From the NCBI RefSeq assembly GCF_047663525.1, contig NC_092591.1, positions 45,857,501 to 45,921,500 of the forward strand: DNA of 64,000 nucleotides. Reading direction: 5' to 3'. The notes beneath the pieces are model-generated. The model had not been told where the DNA came from. It ran no database searches and worked only from the letters and a program-made list of their open reading frames with translations. The DNA is from Anas platyrhynchos. Taxonomy: Eukaryota > Chordata > Aves > Anseriformes > Anatidae. Positions 51,272-60,614 of this stretch are shown in pieces; position 1 is the first letter of the stretch; every line of letters starts with the position of its first letter. The translations under genes and the position numbers were made by a program.

Positions 51272-51849
51272 GCATCATACTTGATATTGTAACTATACAA
51301 ATACTGGTGATGTGTTGATTATGTTAGGTCCAATTATCAAAGATAACTTAGAGCAGGGAGTTTGGGGCATCCTCCTAGTGCTAGCAGGTACCTTTAAGGC
51401 ATGAAGGATCTCCAACCCACACGTGGCTACATGTCCACAGTCCAACCATGCAGCTCAAGAACCAGGGTGCTATTATCACCTCTTAAAACAACTCTTCTGC
51501 AACTAAAAGTTCTTACCTTGGTAACTGCTATATTTACATGAGTAATTTACTTTTTCATCTGGTAAATTTGGGGGTTCAACACCAGTATCAGCTTCAGATT
51601 GTGTCAAATTTCAACACAGCCACCTGAAAACAAGATTATGCTTTCTGTTGAGGAAAATAACCCCCACATTTTCTCCAAACACTAGAAACATCCATTCTGC
51701 GAGAGCTGAAGCTCCCCAGAAACCAAAAGCCTTGTAAAATAATTTTCATTCCCCAGTTCACCCTGACATTTGTCCAAAGACAAACAAAATTTTCATTTTC
51801 AGCCTCTCGTTTGATGTTATTCCATCATATGTCCCTATGATTTCACATA

Positions 51850-52250
51850 ACGAGCCAAGTTTAGATTAGAATCACAGTAACTCATTTAAAAATTCCTCCA
51901 GAATGAAGAAGGCAATTAGCGGAGGGCCCTCTCTGCATAGGAAAGTGGAATAAGTCTTTAAATAAAAAGTCATTAACAGACTGCAAAGCACCACGGAGCT
52001 ACTTGCATCTGGAGCCACACAGCACTATGATCTGAGCAACAGCAAAATATGAAGTACTGTTGTGGGTGTAAAACAGAGCCCCTGATATTTTAAAGGCCTC
52101 TTTGCAAAATAAAGTGTGCTTCTATGCACTCTTATTTAAGGTCTAAATACCTGATCCATAAACAGATGCAGCTCATCAATAGTACACGTGTATCATCTTA
52201 GTTGCTATTAAAATAAGCACTACCTCCAACAAAATGAAAGCCTAGCCAAT
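51850..52250. promoter_or_regulatory. Candidate conserved non-coding element J
   Basis: GGCAATTAGCGGAGGGCCC, AAAAAGTCATTAACAG, CACCACGGAGC and ACACGTG words in an unrepeated block, followed by the T/G low-complexity tract. Confidence 0.3.
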
Positions 52251-52269
52251 GCTTTCTACACCTTAAAGC

Positions 52270-52377
52270 TGTTTTTTTTTGTTTGTTTGTTTGCTTGCTT
52301 TTTTGATGGTGGTTTATTTTTTGTTGTTGTTTTTGTTTTGCTTTTTTTTTCTTGGGGGGTGGTGGTGGTGGTTTTTA
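52270..52377. repeat. T/G low-complexity block: (GTTT)n, (GTT)n, (GGT)n
   Basis: T9, then GTTT units, GTTGTTG, T9 and GGTGGTGGTGG in succession: three simple motifs of increasing G content in 108 nt. Confidence 0.9.
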
Positions 52378-52947
52378 TTACAAGAACCCCACTCACAAAC
52401 AAGCCAAACTGTAAAGCATGTGCTCTAGACTGGCTCAAGGAATCCACAAAGCACCACAAAGTGATTCACCAGGAAAACCACCTCAGGACAGCCTGACTGC
52501 CAGCCAAGACCGCCTCCCAGCATTTTACATTGTGTTAAGCATTCAGTGATAAGATGTTGCATAAGGTAATTCCCCATTCTGCTTCGCTGGAAGCACTTAG
52601 GGCATTTGAGAAATACACACACTGCCATTGCAAAAGCATTGTGAAGAGATAACTTGATATTACTGATACTTTAGAAATTGGATCAGGGTTTGAATATCTC
52701 AGGGAGAGTAGCTGGTCATCGTTTCTCAGACTTCGATCACGCTGTGACAGTTTAGACAGATGGAGGATCTTGTGCTGATGTACTGAATTTGATATACTGA
52801 ATTTGGTAAGAAAAGCAGAGGTGTGTCTGCTGTGATCCCACTCTGGGATATTTCAGATCTAGAATTTTATTTGTCCCCAATACATGGAGAAAAAGCTTGA
52901 TCAAGTTCTGGACTGTAATGCCAGATTTTCTCCTTTAAACCACCATT

Positions 52948-52966
52948 ACACACACACACACACACA
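52948..52966. repeat. (AC)9 microsatellite
   Basis: Nine AC units. Confidence 0.95.
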
Positions 52967-53261
52967 AGACAGCAGCTACAGCAGCTATTGTGCTCAGCGA
53001 TGACTCTGTTTAAGGCTGACCATAGCAGATCCAACAGAGAAACAATGGAAATGACACAGAAAGCTGTATGCTTTTGTCTTTAGAACAAACAAAAAACCCC
53101 ACTAGTATTTCTTGCTAAATTTTAGTGAAAGTCTTGCTTTAGGATTCTCAGGTGTTTTCCTTCACAAGTTACTTAAGATCCAGAAAACAACAGCCTTTAT
53201 ATCCAAATTAAGTGCTACACAATAATCACACAACCACCAAAGACATTACAACTAGGTATGA

Positions 53262-53287
53262 TCATGGGATCAGACTAGATCCCATGA
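53262..53287. repeat. Perfect hairpin, 10-bp arms, 6-nt loop
   Basis: TCATGGGATC, loop AGACTA, GATCCCATGA. Confidence 0.9.
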
Positions 53288-53424
53288 ACTTAGAAAAGTA
53301 TCTTTGAGGAAGAAGTTAAAAGAAGGTATTGTCTACCAGTAGGGGATCCAATTCATTGCTCTATTTAAGGGGAAAAACAACCCATCATTTTAAAGACCAT
53401 GATGGTTATGGAAATTATGCATTT

Positions 53425-53461
53425 ATATCTGTATCTATAGATATAGATAGATAGATATCTA
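53425..53461. repeat. (GATA)n-type microsatellite
   Basis: TATCTGTATCTATAGATATAG then GATAGATAGATA; a short GATA/TATC inverted arrangement. Confidence 0.9.
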
Positions 53462-54104
53462 CGTATGTATAATGATCAACCCAGTACATACATACAAACC
53501 CACATGCATGTGCACATACGTCCCAGACCTGCTTCTGGCTTGATTTCTTGCCGCAGTTTCCTCCTGTGGTTATGGCAGCCCCCACTCCAAAGGCTCTCGA
53601 TGATGTCAGCAGCTGGTGTCTGATGGAGCCGGTGTTACCAGAGGTGCTGTGACACAGCTGGTACATTCTTAAACATGTTGTAGGTGACTCAAGCTAGACC
53701 CCAAGAGCTGTTACTAGTCTAAACTTTCCCAAGTTTATCTAAAACACCAATGTCTGGGTTACTATCCCTTGAAAACAAAAGCATAATTGACCAGCTGCCT
53801 CCAAAAGGTATTTAAGGTGTCTTCAAGATCGACCTTGCGCAGAAAAAGCTTACAAGTACATAACATGAAGGATTTGATCCCTCAGCTAACATGGCAATAA
53901 AGCAGTCTGCAGTAGGAAAACAACTTGGTAGCCTTACGATTCATTTATTATTCAAATTTAACCATGAATTAAACCCCTACCACCATTGTTACTTAACAAA
54001 CACCTTACACAGCTTCACAATTATCCCACCTTGAACCATCACTAGGTCAACTTTAGGAAAATCACATTGCAGATACCTCCTTCCAGAGATACAACATAAA
54101 GTAT

Positions 54105-54110
54105 TTTATT
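54105..54110 (-). promoter_or_regulatory. SPTSSA: Candidate distal polyadenylation signal of SPTSSA
   Basis: TTTATT on the plus strand gives AATAAA on the minus strand. It is followed, in transcript direction, by a TGTTGTATCTCTGG stretch that could act as the GU-rich downstream element. An alternative AATAAA lies at 53,944-53,949. Confidence 0.4.
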
Positions 54111-55192
54111 AATGAAATTATTTCATCTTTAACAAAGTATTTGAAATCTAAAACAGTCCAACGCTTCTAGGAGATTCTTGATTTATAAGTAAAAAGAGAA
54201 CTGCTGAAAATGACTCCTCAAATTAGCAAATTGAATCCAAGTACAATATCGATCAGGCCCACTCCGACACAATGCAAGTGTTTAGACTCTGGTTACTCTT
54301 TTTCTCCCCACAACGAAAAGCAGACAGCTAATAAAAGTCAGTATACAAAAGCCCTTTTATAAAACCCTTTGCAATTAAAAATCACATTTAAGGTTCACAA
54401 TGCTGCAGCAGGGGAGGGCTGTCCCCTACCCCCACACACAACTACAGCCCTCTCTCAGCAGTAGATTTGTCTCAGCCACAATGGCAGCTCACAAAGAAAC
54501 ATCCCAGTACCGATTTAACCCACGGACAGCAGCAAGTTGCACTACTCTACTTCAAAACGAGTACATTAACTATTCATTAGCTCCATATACATATATTTAA
54601 AATACTATGTACATGTCTGGATACACTTTTAAGGAAACACTGAACTGCCCACGCTTGCATAGCCAGTTTTTAATGAGCAAAGGCAGGATCACGTGCCTGC
54701 AGTCTCTGATTCGGCCTTACCCAATCAATAACACCATCACTTGGGCAGGGATGCTTGGGCATCCCTCTCAGCAGACACAGACTAAGTGGCAGATGGCATT
54801 TTTGTCTCCAAGACACAACCAAGACTTGCATTTAGCTGTTTAGGTACTTTTCGTAAGAAATTCCACCCTTAAGCAAGGCACTAATAGTGGGAGACCTCTA
54901 CCGACTGCAGTAAAGACTCGGTGCACCTAAGGAGTTGAAGGCCCACTGCTTACAGCTTCAGGATGATGATGGGGTTTTCAGAGATACACAAAGCACTTAA
55001 ATGGAGAAGTTTTGTTTTCTTATCGGTGTACTTTCCAGAAAGCTATATAAACCTAGAGCACGGTATCTTTTTAGAACAGTTTAGTTGTACAACTCGGGTA
55101 TAATTCTTGATTTCCAAACAAGTTGCATAAAAGATATAAATGCCTATTATTACTGGGCATTAAAATCACAATTTTTTGGTCAAGTACCAGTT

Positions 55193-55251
55193 TGTGTTTT
55201 GTTTTGTTTTTTTGTTTGTTTGTTTGTTTGCTTTGTTTTGTTTTATTTTTT
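55193..55251. repeat. (GTTT)n tract in SPTSSA 3' UTR
   Basis: GTTTT and GTTT units over about 59 nt; the transcript would carry CAAA repeats. Confidence 0.9.
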
Positions 55252-56385
55252 AAAGTTTGAAGAAAAGTAAGCAGTATTCAGAAACACATTAACTTCTCAA
55301 TGAAAGTTTGGCATCCAAGCTCTGCTTTTAAAGTTTTATTTTTTAAACAACAACAAAAAAAGTCCTCCACTTAAGAAAGTTAGGTTGTTACCACCATACA
55401 TATCAGAATACAAAACTGAAAAAAATCCCTATTAAAAAAAAAAAGAAAAAGAAAAAAGGCAGGACTTCAGCCAAGTATTCAGCTACTTATTGCTGTAGTT
55501 GTAACTCAAGTCCATTTAAAACCCTATGTTTTGGTAATTTGTAGCGAGAACACATTTGGAACACTAGCAGCAATAGAAAACCCCCTTAAAATACAGACAG
55601 GTACACTGTTGAGTGAAAATCAGCAGAAACCATCGCCATTGGAACGTAACAAAGAATTATGTAAAAGTACAATTTAATTGGTAGCTAGAAAAGGTGTTGA
55701 TTTAAAGTACTGTCCCAAAGCTTTACGTGGGCCTATGTGAGCAAAGAAAAGTCCTTTTGTTCCCACTATGAAAAGACCACAACCCCAGCGCTACTCAAAC
55801 ATAATGAATGCAGCCTCCGCTCTGCCTCAACGCTTTCTCTCTCCCACCCTCCTCCAGCAGGTGGAATACAGAAACTCAAAATAATTGCTAATTCCAAATT
55901 CAGGTGATATGTACAAACACGCTGTTGAACAAAGTTTGGACAAGAAAACAGTACACCTGAGTTCAGTCATACAAACTAATTTTTTGTAAATAGTGTTAGA
56001 CGAATATATCCATGTCTCTAATATGAATCTAGATGTATTTTCTTACAAAACGCATTGATAGAAATACCCAGGCCAATGCATACCATACAATAGCAAAAGC
56101 TTTAAGCCCCATTTAATAAGATGACTTTCTGATTAAAAATAGAAGGCAATTAAGATTTACTCAAAATTACAATTAAGAAAAGCTTTCACAGTGCAATGTT
56201 GAAACTGTCACAAAGTTAAGAAAATACTGATATCAAAGTACAATCACAATGTTAAGGTAGACAAAACTACTATACAAGGGCAAATCTTGTAAAATCAAAA
56301 GGAATGAACACAACATAGGGGACATCTCACGCCCCTGCTCTACATAGCTCATTTCCTAGTCTGCAGAATCCTCATTGTGTCTTTC

Positions 56386-56400
56386 TTTTTTTTTTTTTTT
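56386..56400. repeat. Poly(T) 15 (A15 in SPTSSA mRNA)
   Basis: Internal A tract in the minus-strand transcript about 95 nt after the stop. Confidence 0.9.
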
Positions 56401-56494
56401 GACATCGGCAGAAGTCTCGTTAAAACTAAGAGATTCATTCTTCTTTGTAGACCAGATTTCAGAGCATGATTACTTCTTGAAAGTACGTTCTTCA

Positions 56495-56598
56495 TCACTG
56501 CACAATTTCAAAGTAGTGCAATATTGCCATGATGTGCTGAGGCATGAACACATAGCCCGTGTACAGTGCCATTCCAACGATGGAAACCAGCATCGAAT
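56495..56598 (-). CDS. SPTSSA: SPTSSA coding exon 2 (terminal)
   Basis: The exon begins after a TGACTCAG acceptor (AG is the complement of 56,599-56,600). It completes Asn-35 and then reads SMLVSIVGMALYTGYVFMPQ and onward to a TGA at 56,495-56,497. The length of 104 bases fits 2 + 34 codons including the stop. The sequence is essentially identical to what is known of mammalian SPTSSA, indicating strong constraint. Confidence 0.97.
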
Positions 56599-59073
56599 CT
56601 GAGTCACAGTTAAGGAAGACAGCATTTGAAACAAAGTGCCTTAGAAGTCACATAAGCATAGCATTGTATCTTTCCTGTTAACTATCTTACAACGTTGTAT
56701 TTTTAAAATACAGCGTGTCAACTGCATTCAACAAATACATCTGTAAAAGAAGCAACAGAAAACTGACAACAAGAACACTTGGTAGGAGCGAGTGACGAGC
56801 TGCACACGAGCTGCACTGTGGTAGGAAGCCTGGGGGAACTGAGAATGGGCAAAAAGCTCAACTTGCGTGTTGCCTGACAGTACTTAGAACAAAAAATCTG
56901 CAGGGGTAATGAAAAATATGAGTAACGTTGTGACAAGCACCTTTCTAGTTATTTCAGCCACAAAGCCTCAGAGGATCAGGGTTGGAGTAAAGTTGTGCAT
57001 TTAAATAAAGAGATACTCATCAGTACTTTGCTATAGCAGATCTGCAAAACAAGCCTCACATGAAGACACCTGCTAAATAATCTCAAGATGCCCACTTTGT
57101 TAGTTGAAGTCCAAATCAGGACCTTTTGTAGAAAGTCAGATGGCAGGAGTATAGCTTATAATATACAGGTACCACTAGACCTTCTCTAGGATTCTCAAAG
57201 CTTTATCTACAGAAATCATGGCACCAGACTACTGAAGGATCGCATCATCCAAAGTTTAAGGCTTCAGAAATTCAAAAGTAGCGCACTCAATTAATAACAG
57301 CCTCTTGATTTCAACCACCTACCGGCAGAGATTCAGTAAGCTTAGACAGAAACACTACGAAGGGCTCTGAAGATTAACAAACAAGATAACACTGGCTAAC
57401 AGTACTCAGTTTCCACAGGTGAAATCAGAGGAGCTGCGCATGCTCCCTAACTTTGAGAAATCAAGTTACCTCAGCACGTGTGTTACAAAGGCTTTGTCAC
57501 TGACTTTCCCATGACAGAGTGGAGACATTCATTGTGCTTATTAGAGCGTACTAGCTTCTGGGTGTATTTTTAGTCCCAGAAGATTGCACAACGCGAGACA
57601 CTAAAATGAAGGTCAGCCCATAAATCCACGCTTCAGCACCAGCGCTCACAGTGACTCCGGAGCACAAGGAGCTGGCGACACACACGGGAGGTCGGCGCAC
57701 CCTCAGCTCCCAAGGCCACCGCGTCGGTGCGGCGTCCCCACAGCACCTGGCAGGCCTGGCCCAGCCACACCGAAACCACCCGGTTTGGGGGCAAAAACAG
57801 TTGTGCTGAACTAAGATCGCAAACGATACTTGGGGCACATAGGACGTTTTTAAATTAAGCAGCAATTGCTTCCCTGCAACACGAGCATTTGATAAAAATA
57901 TGCGAACACACATACACACCTTCCGTTTGCTTAAATACCTTGCCCAAGCTAAAAAGATGTATAGTTAATGCAAAAGGAAAAAAATACATATTAACGACTG
58001 ATCTACTCACAAGGGAAGCAATAGTGGAGGATTTTTCACTGATACAGACATGGCATAAACAGAGGAAGGTACTTTAGTCAGGAATGTATATTTTTTTTTT
58101 TTATAATTAAGAGCTGCTACCTAAACATTTGTGTGCAGCAAGTCTATAAATACAAGAACAAATAAATAGTAGGTTATCTCCACTTTTACAAACTGTACAC
58201 AGGAAAAACTAATCTCATCACACAGCTGTAACCTGGGAAACCACTTTTATGTAACGAGAGCCAGTTCCTTTACAACTGACCAGGAAAAGCAGCCTTGCGC
58301 TACAACTAACACGAGATGTTGGGTGTAAGCAACATTAATGTTTTGGTTAATTTGTCTCTTTGCCTCTTGACATTAACCGGAGGTGGCTTGGGGTCATTCA
58401 CGCCAGACATCCTTTTAACCCAGGACCAAAACAGACACACTGAAGAGAAGCACTTGCGATGCCACAACACCACTTGAGGGGATGCACTGCCTGCGTGGGA
58501 GAGCTGGCTGAAGAAGCTAACCTTGGAGTAGTTTTTACACAGGTGCCTTCATGTCTGTCAGCCTCTTCCACTCCAAGCGAGACAAACAAATTTGGCAGCT
58601 CGAGGATCTCGAGCGCTCTTCCACGAAATCGCCGCGTGACGAAGCGCGACCAGGACGCGAGGCAGCCCGGCGGCGGAGCACACCCACTCGGCAACAACAC
58701 GCGCACGGAGGGAAGGCTCGTGCTGACCAGAACCCTCGGCGTGCCGGCTTACAAGCCAGGAAAAAAATAATACCAGAATAATAAAAACACACAAAGGAGA
58801 CCCAACTCCCGACAGACAGGCAGCGCAGCGGCACGACGGGGACCGCCCGGCTCCGGCGGCGCCAGCCCCCGCCCGCTGCCCGCTGCCCGCTCCCCGAGCC
58901 CGGCTCCCCGCTCCCCGCTCCCCGCAGCCGCCCGGCAGGCCCGGCGCCGCCGCCGCCGGCAGAAGGATACTGAAGACGGTGCGCTCCCAGGGCTCCAGCA
59001 TGTAGAGCGCGGTGACCAGCAGGTACTGGTAGTACAGCCACGACATCTGCTTCCAGGCCGAGCCCAGCGCCAT
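56495..59073 (-). CDS. SPTSSA: Serine palmitoyltransferase small subunit A (two exons)
   Basis: Coding exons are 58,971-59,073 and 56,495-56,598; joined they give 68 residues. The product is the small ER-membrane subunit that binds the SPTLC1/SPTLC2 (or SPTLC3) heterodimer, greatly stimulates serine palmitoyltransferase (first step of sphingolipid synthesis) and sets acyl-CoA preference. The protein shows the family core WKQMSW, YYQYLL, MLEPWERTVF, then GMALYTGYVF and the C-terminal HYFEIVQ. Two hydrophobic stretches lie near residues 10-26 and 35-55. Residue 25, just before LEPWE, is Met as in SPTSSA; SPTSSB has Val there, so a palmitoyl-CoA preference is predicted. The start is the first in-frame ATG, with G at -3 and +4. 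Human SPTSSA starts three codons further upstream, but that codon reads GTG here. Splice sites are GT/AG and the junction rebuilds the conserved Asn codon. EAPP follows to the right on the same strand. Confidence 0.97.
56599..58970 (-). other. SPTSSA: SPTSSA intron 1
   Basis: A 2,372-bp intron with GT donor at 58,969-58,970 and AG acceptor at 56,599-56,600. Its first 300 bases are part of the CpG island and hold G-rich tandem repeats on the transcribed (minus) strand. A second modest CpG-containing patch lies at about 57,630-57,790. I see no further exon in it. Confidence 0.9.
58860..58930 (-). promoter_or_regulatory. SPTSSA: G-quadruplex-prone repeat in SPTSSA intron 1
   Basis: On the minus strand three tandem GGGGAGC units, preceded in transcript order by GCGGGGAGC and followed by GCCGGGCTCGGGGAGC and GGGCAGC repeats, meet the four-G-run criterion. 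It sits about 40-110 nt inside the intron. Confidence 0.7.
58971..59073 (-). CDS. SPTSSA: SPTSSA coding exon 1
   Basis: Encodes residues 1-34 plus the first base of the Asn-35 codon, from the ATG at 59,073 to the donor, where TTCA is followed by GTATCC. It lies wholly inside the CpG island. The position corresponding to human Phe in SWFYYQY is Leu here (SWLYYQY), a conservative change that also occurs in SPTSSB. Confidence 0.96.
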
Positions 59074-59400
59074 GGCGCGCACCGCGCTCTCCCCGCCCGC
59101 CGCTGGCTCCGCGCCGGGCCCAGGCCGAGCGGTGACGGGGGGCGGTGGCTGCCCGGGACCCGCCCTCCCGCCGCCGGCGCCGCCGAAGGGCCCGGCCCCG
59201 CCGAGGCCCGGCCCCGCGCCCCGCGCCCCGCCCGGGCGCCCGCTGCCGTCCGGGGCCGGGCGGCCCGAAATGGAGGCGCCGGGCACGGCCCCGGCCGTGA
59301 GGTGGCGGCGCAGCGGGGGCGCCGTCTCCAGCAGAGCAGCCTCGGGGGCCGTGCAGCGCCCAGATCAACGAGACCTCCAAGTCTGACAGAGCTGGGTGCC
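59074..59400 (-). promoter_or_regulatory. SPTSSA: SPTSSA core promoter and 5' UTR region
   Basis: Sequence immediately upstream of the SPTSSA ATG inside the CpG island. It is GC-box rich and TATA-less. The exact transcription start cannot be read from sequence alone. The plus-strand side shows no recognisable divergent coding exon. Confidence 0.6.
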
Positions 59401-60394
59401 CAGGCTAACCCCACAGGAATGGGAAAAATAAAAGCTGCTAGGGATCAACTTTGTGCCGCAACTGTTGCTAACTTTGCACTTCTGTACGGCTAATGTGGCC
59501 ACACACCGGAGGGTGTTACAACCAACCCCGACTGCTAGTTGGCTTCAGATATAGAAAAACTCTGAGATTGGCCTGGGACTGCGTGATTAGAAAGGCCACT
59601 GACAACCTAGTTTAGAAGGCCCCAATATAGTTTAAATGAAAAACCTGGTTAAAAGGGCCACACACGGAAGCCGGGCACTGTGACTAAGCTGAGCACAAGG
59701 TGCAACCTCTAGGCACCGGGGCCAGGCCACCAGCCAAGACCTCCCTCACGGGCCAAGCACGTGCACCAGAGATGGGAAGCTGATACCAACCCAGTGCAAC
59801 CATCCTGCTTAAATCCATTTTAGATTATGTCACTGAGTGTCGTAATTCTGTTCTCGCAGGCACCCCACCCCAACTTCACCTGTGCTGTTCCTACAATGGA
59901 AAGCAAGGACACACAGTCACGGGAAGGTGTATGTATTAATTATTTACACAGCTGCAATTGCAACTACAGTACTAGGAGCTAACTGTGCAAAAGAAAACCA
60001 GTTGGCAGACAACCGAATATCATATCTGTTTACGTGACAGGAGCTGAAAAGGGTTTCAATCTGTCCAGAATACATTGAGACACACTTTCTGTGCAGATTT
60101 ATTTCAGCACAAGAAGAAACGAGAGCATTGACACAATTAATACCCCCACACAACTGGCCACAAGAACTGTTGTCCCTTTCCAAGACAGCTGTTGCTTGTT
60201 GCAATTGTTACTGGAGTAGTCTTGCGCTGGTGCCACTGCCTGAAAAAGTAGTGATAGTTATGAAAGCCTCCTTTCTATATAAAGGCACACAAAGTTCAAG
60301 GACAAGTGGTGTTTTCAGCACAACTAATGCACTACTCCCATTCACAGCTGTGAGCTGTAGCGATATGGGGCAAATGTGTCCCAGTTCTGCCTGC

Positions 60395-60417
60395 TCCCAC
60401 GCTTTGCAAGCGTGGGA
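60395..60417. repeat. GC-rich perfect hairpin, 10-bp arms, 3-nt loop
   Basis: TCCCACGCTT, loop TGC, AAGCGTGGGA, in the SPTSSA-EAPP interval. Stable for its size; no U-tract follows on either strand. Confidence 0.9.
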
Positions 60418-60598
60418 CTGCAATTTGAGTGATAGGGCAAGCAAGAAGCAGCAGCAAGTACCCAATATGAGAAGAAAGGTAATGTCGAGAAGCACACCAG
60501 CTGCATGATTTCCTGCTACATCCACCAGTCTCTTACACCTTTTCACAACAGTACGTACTCAGGAGGCAATTGTTAATATTTACTTAAATCCTTAAAAG

Positions 60599-60614
60599 AA
60601 AAAAAAAAAAAAAA
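60599..60614. repeat. Poly(A) tract, 16 nt
   Basis: Uninterrupted A16 in the SPTSSA-EAPP interval. Confidence 0.9.

Larger units (their letters stand above)
46881..54084. other. Intergenic block between the ancient CR1 and the SPTSSA 3' end
   Basis: Holds candidate element J, palindromes at 49.66 and 53.26 kb, and T/G, CA and GATA simple repeats. No coding exon recognised. The last few hundred bases could still belong to a longer SPTSSA 3' UTR. Confidence 0.65.
54085..56494 (-). other. SPTSSA: Probable SPTSSA 3' untranslated region
   Basis: About 2.4 kb of AT-rich sequence after the SPTSSA stop, with no ORF of interest. Read on the minus strand, AATAAA signals occur at 55,335-55,340, 55,242-55,247 and 54,105-54,110, and another at 53,944-53,949. 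The chosen end assumes cleavage shortly after the 54,105 signal, where the downstream sequence is GT-rich. The transcript contains an internal A15 tract about 100 nt after the stop. The 3' end is inferred; shorter isoforms are likely. Confidence 0.5.
58590..59400. other. CpG island at the SPTSSA promoter and first exon
   Basis: GC-rich, CpG-dense block of about 0.8 kb, the only one in the window. It covers exon 1, the start of intron 1, and about 300 bases upstream of the start codon. Several GC-box words (CCCCGCCC or its complement) lie at 59,090-59,100 and 59,205-59,245. No TATA box is evident, which fits a broad housekeeping promoter. Confidence 0.9.

Noticed and set aside
59072..59386. 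Plus-strand Pro/Gly/Ala-rich ORF suggesting a divergent gene
   Set aside because: It is the antisense shadow of the CpG island with no domain and no downstream exon.
58535..59414. Long overlapping minus-strand ORFs (220-280 codons) across the CpG island
   Set aside because: Stop-poor because of high GC; only the 34 codons of SPTSSA exon 1 match a known protein, and the rest are intron or upstream sequence.
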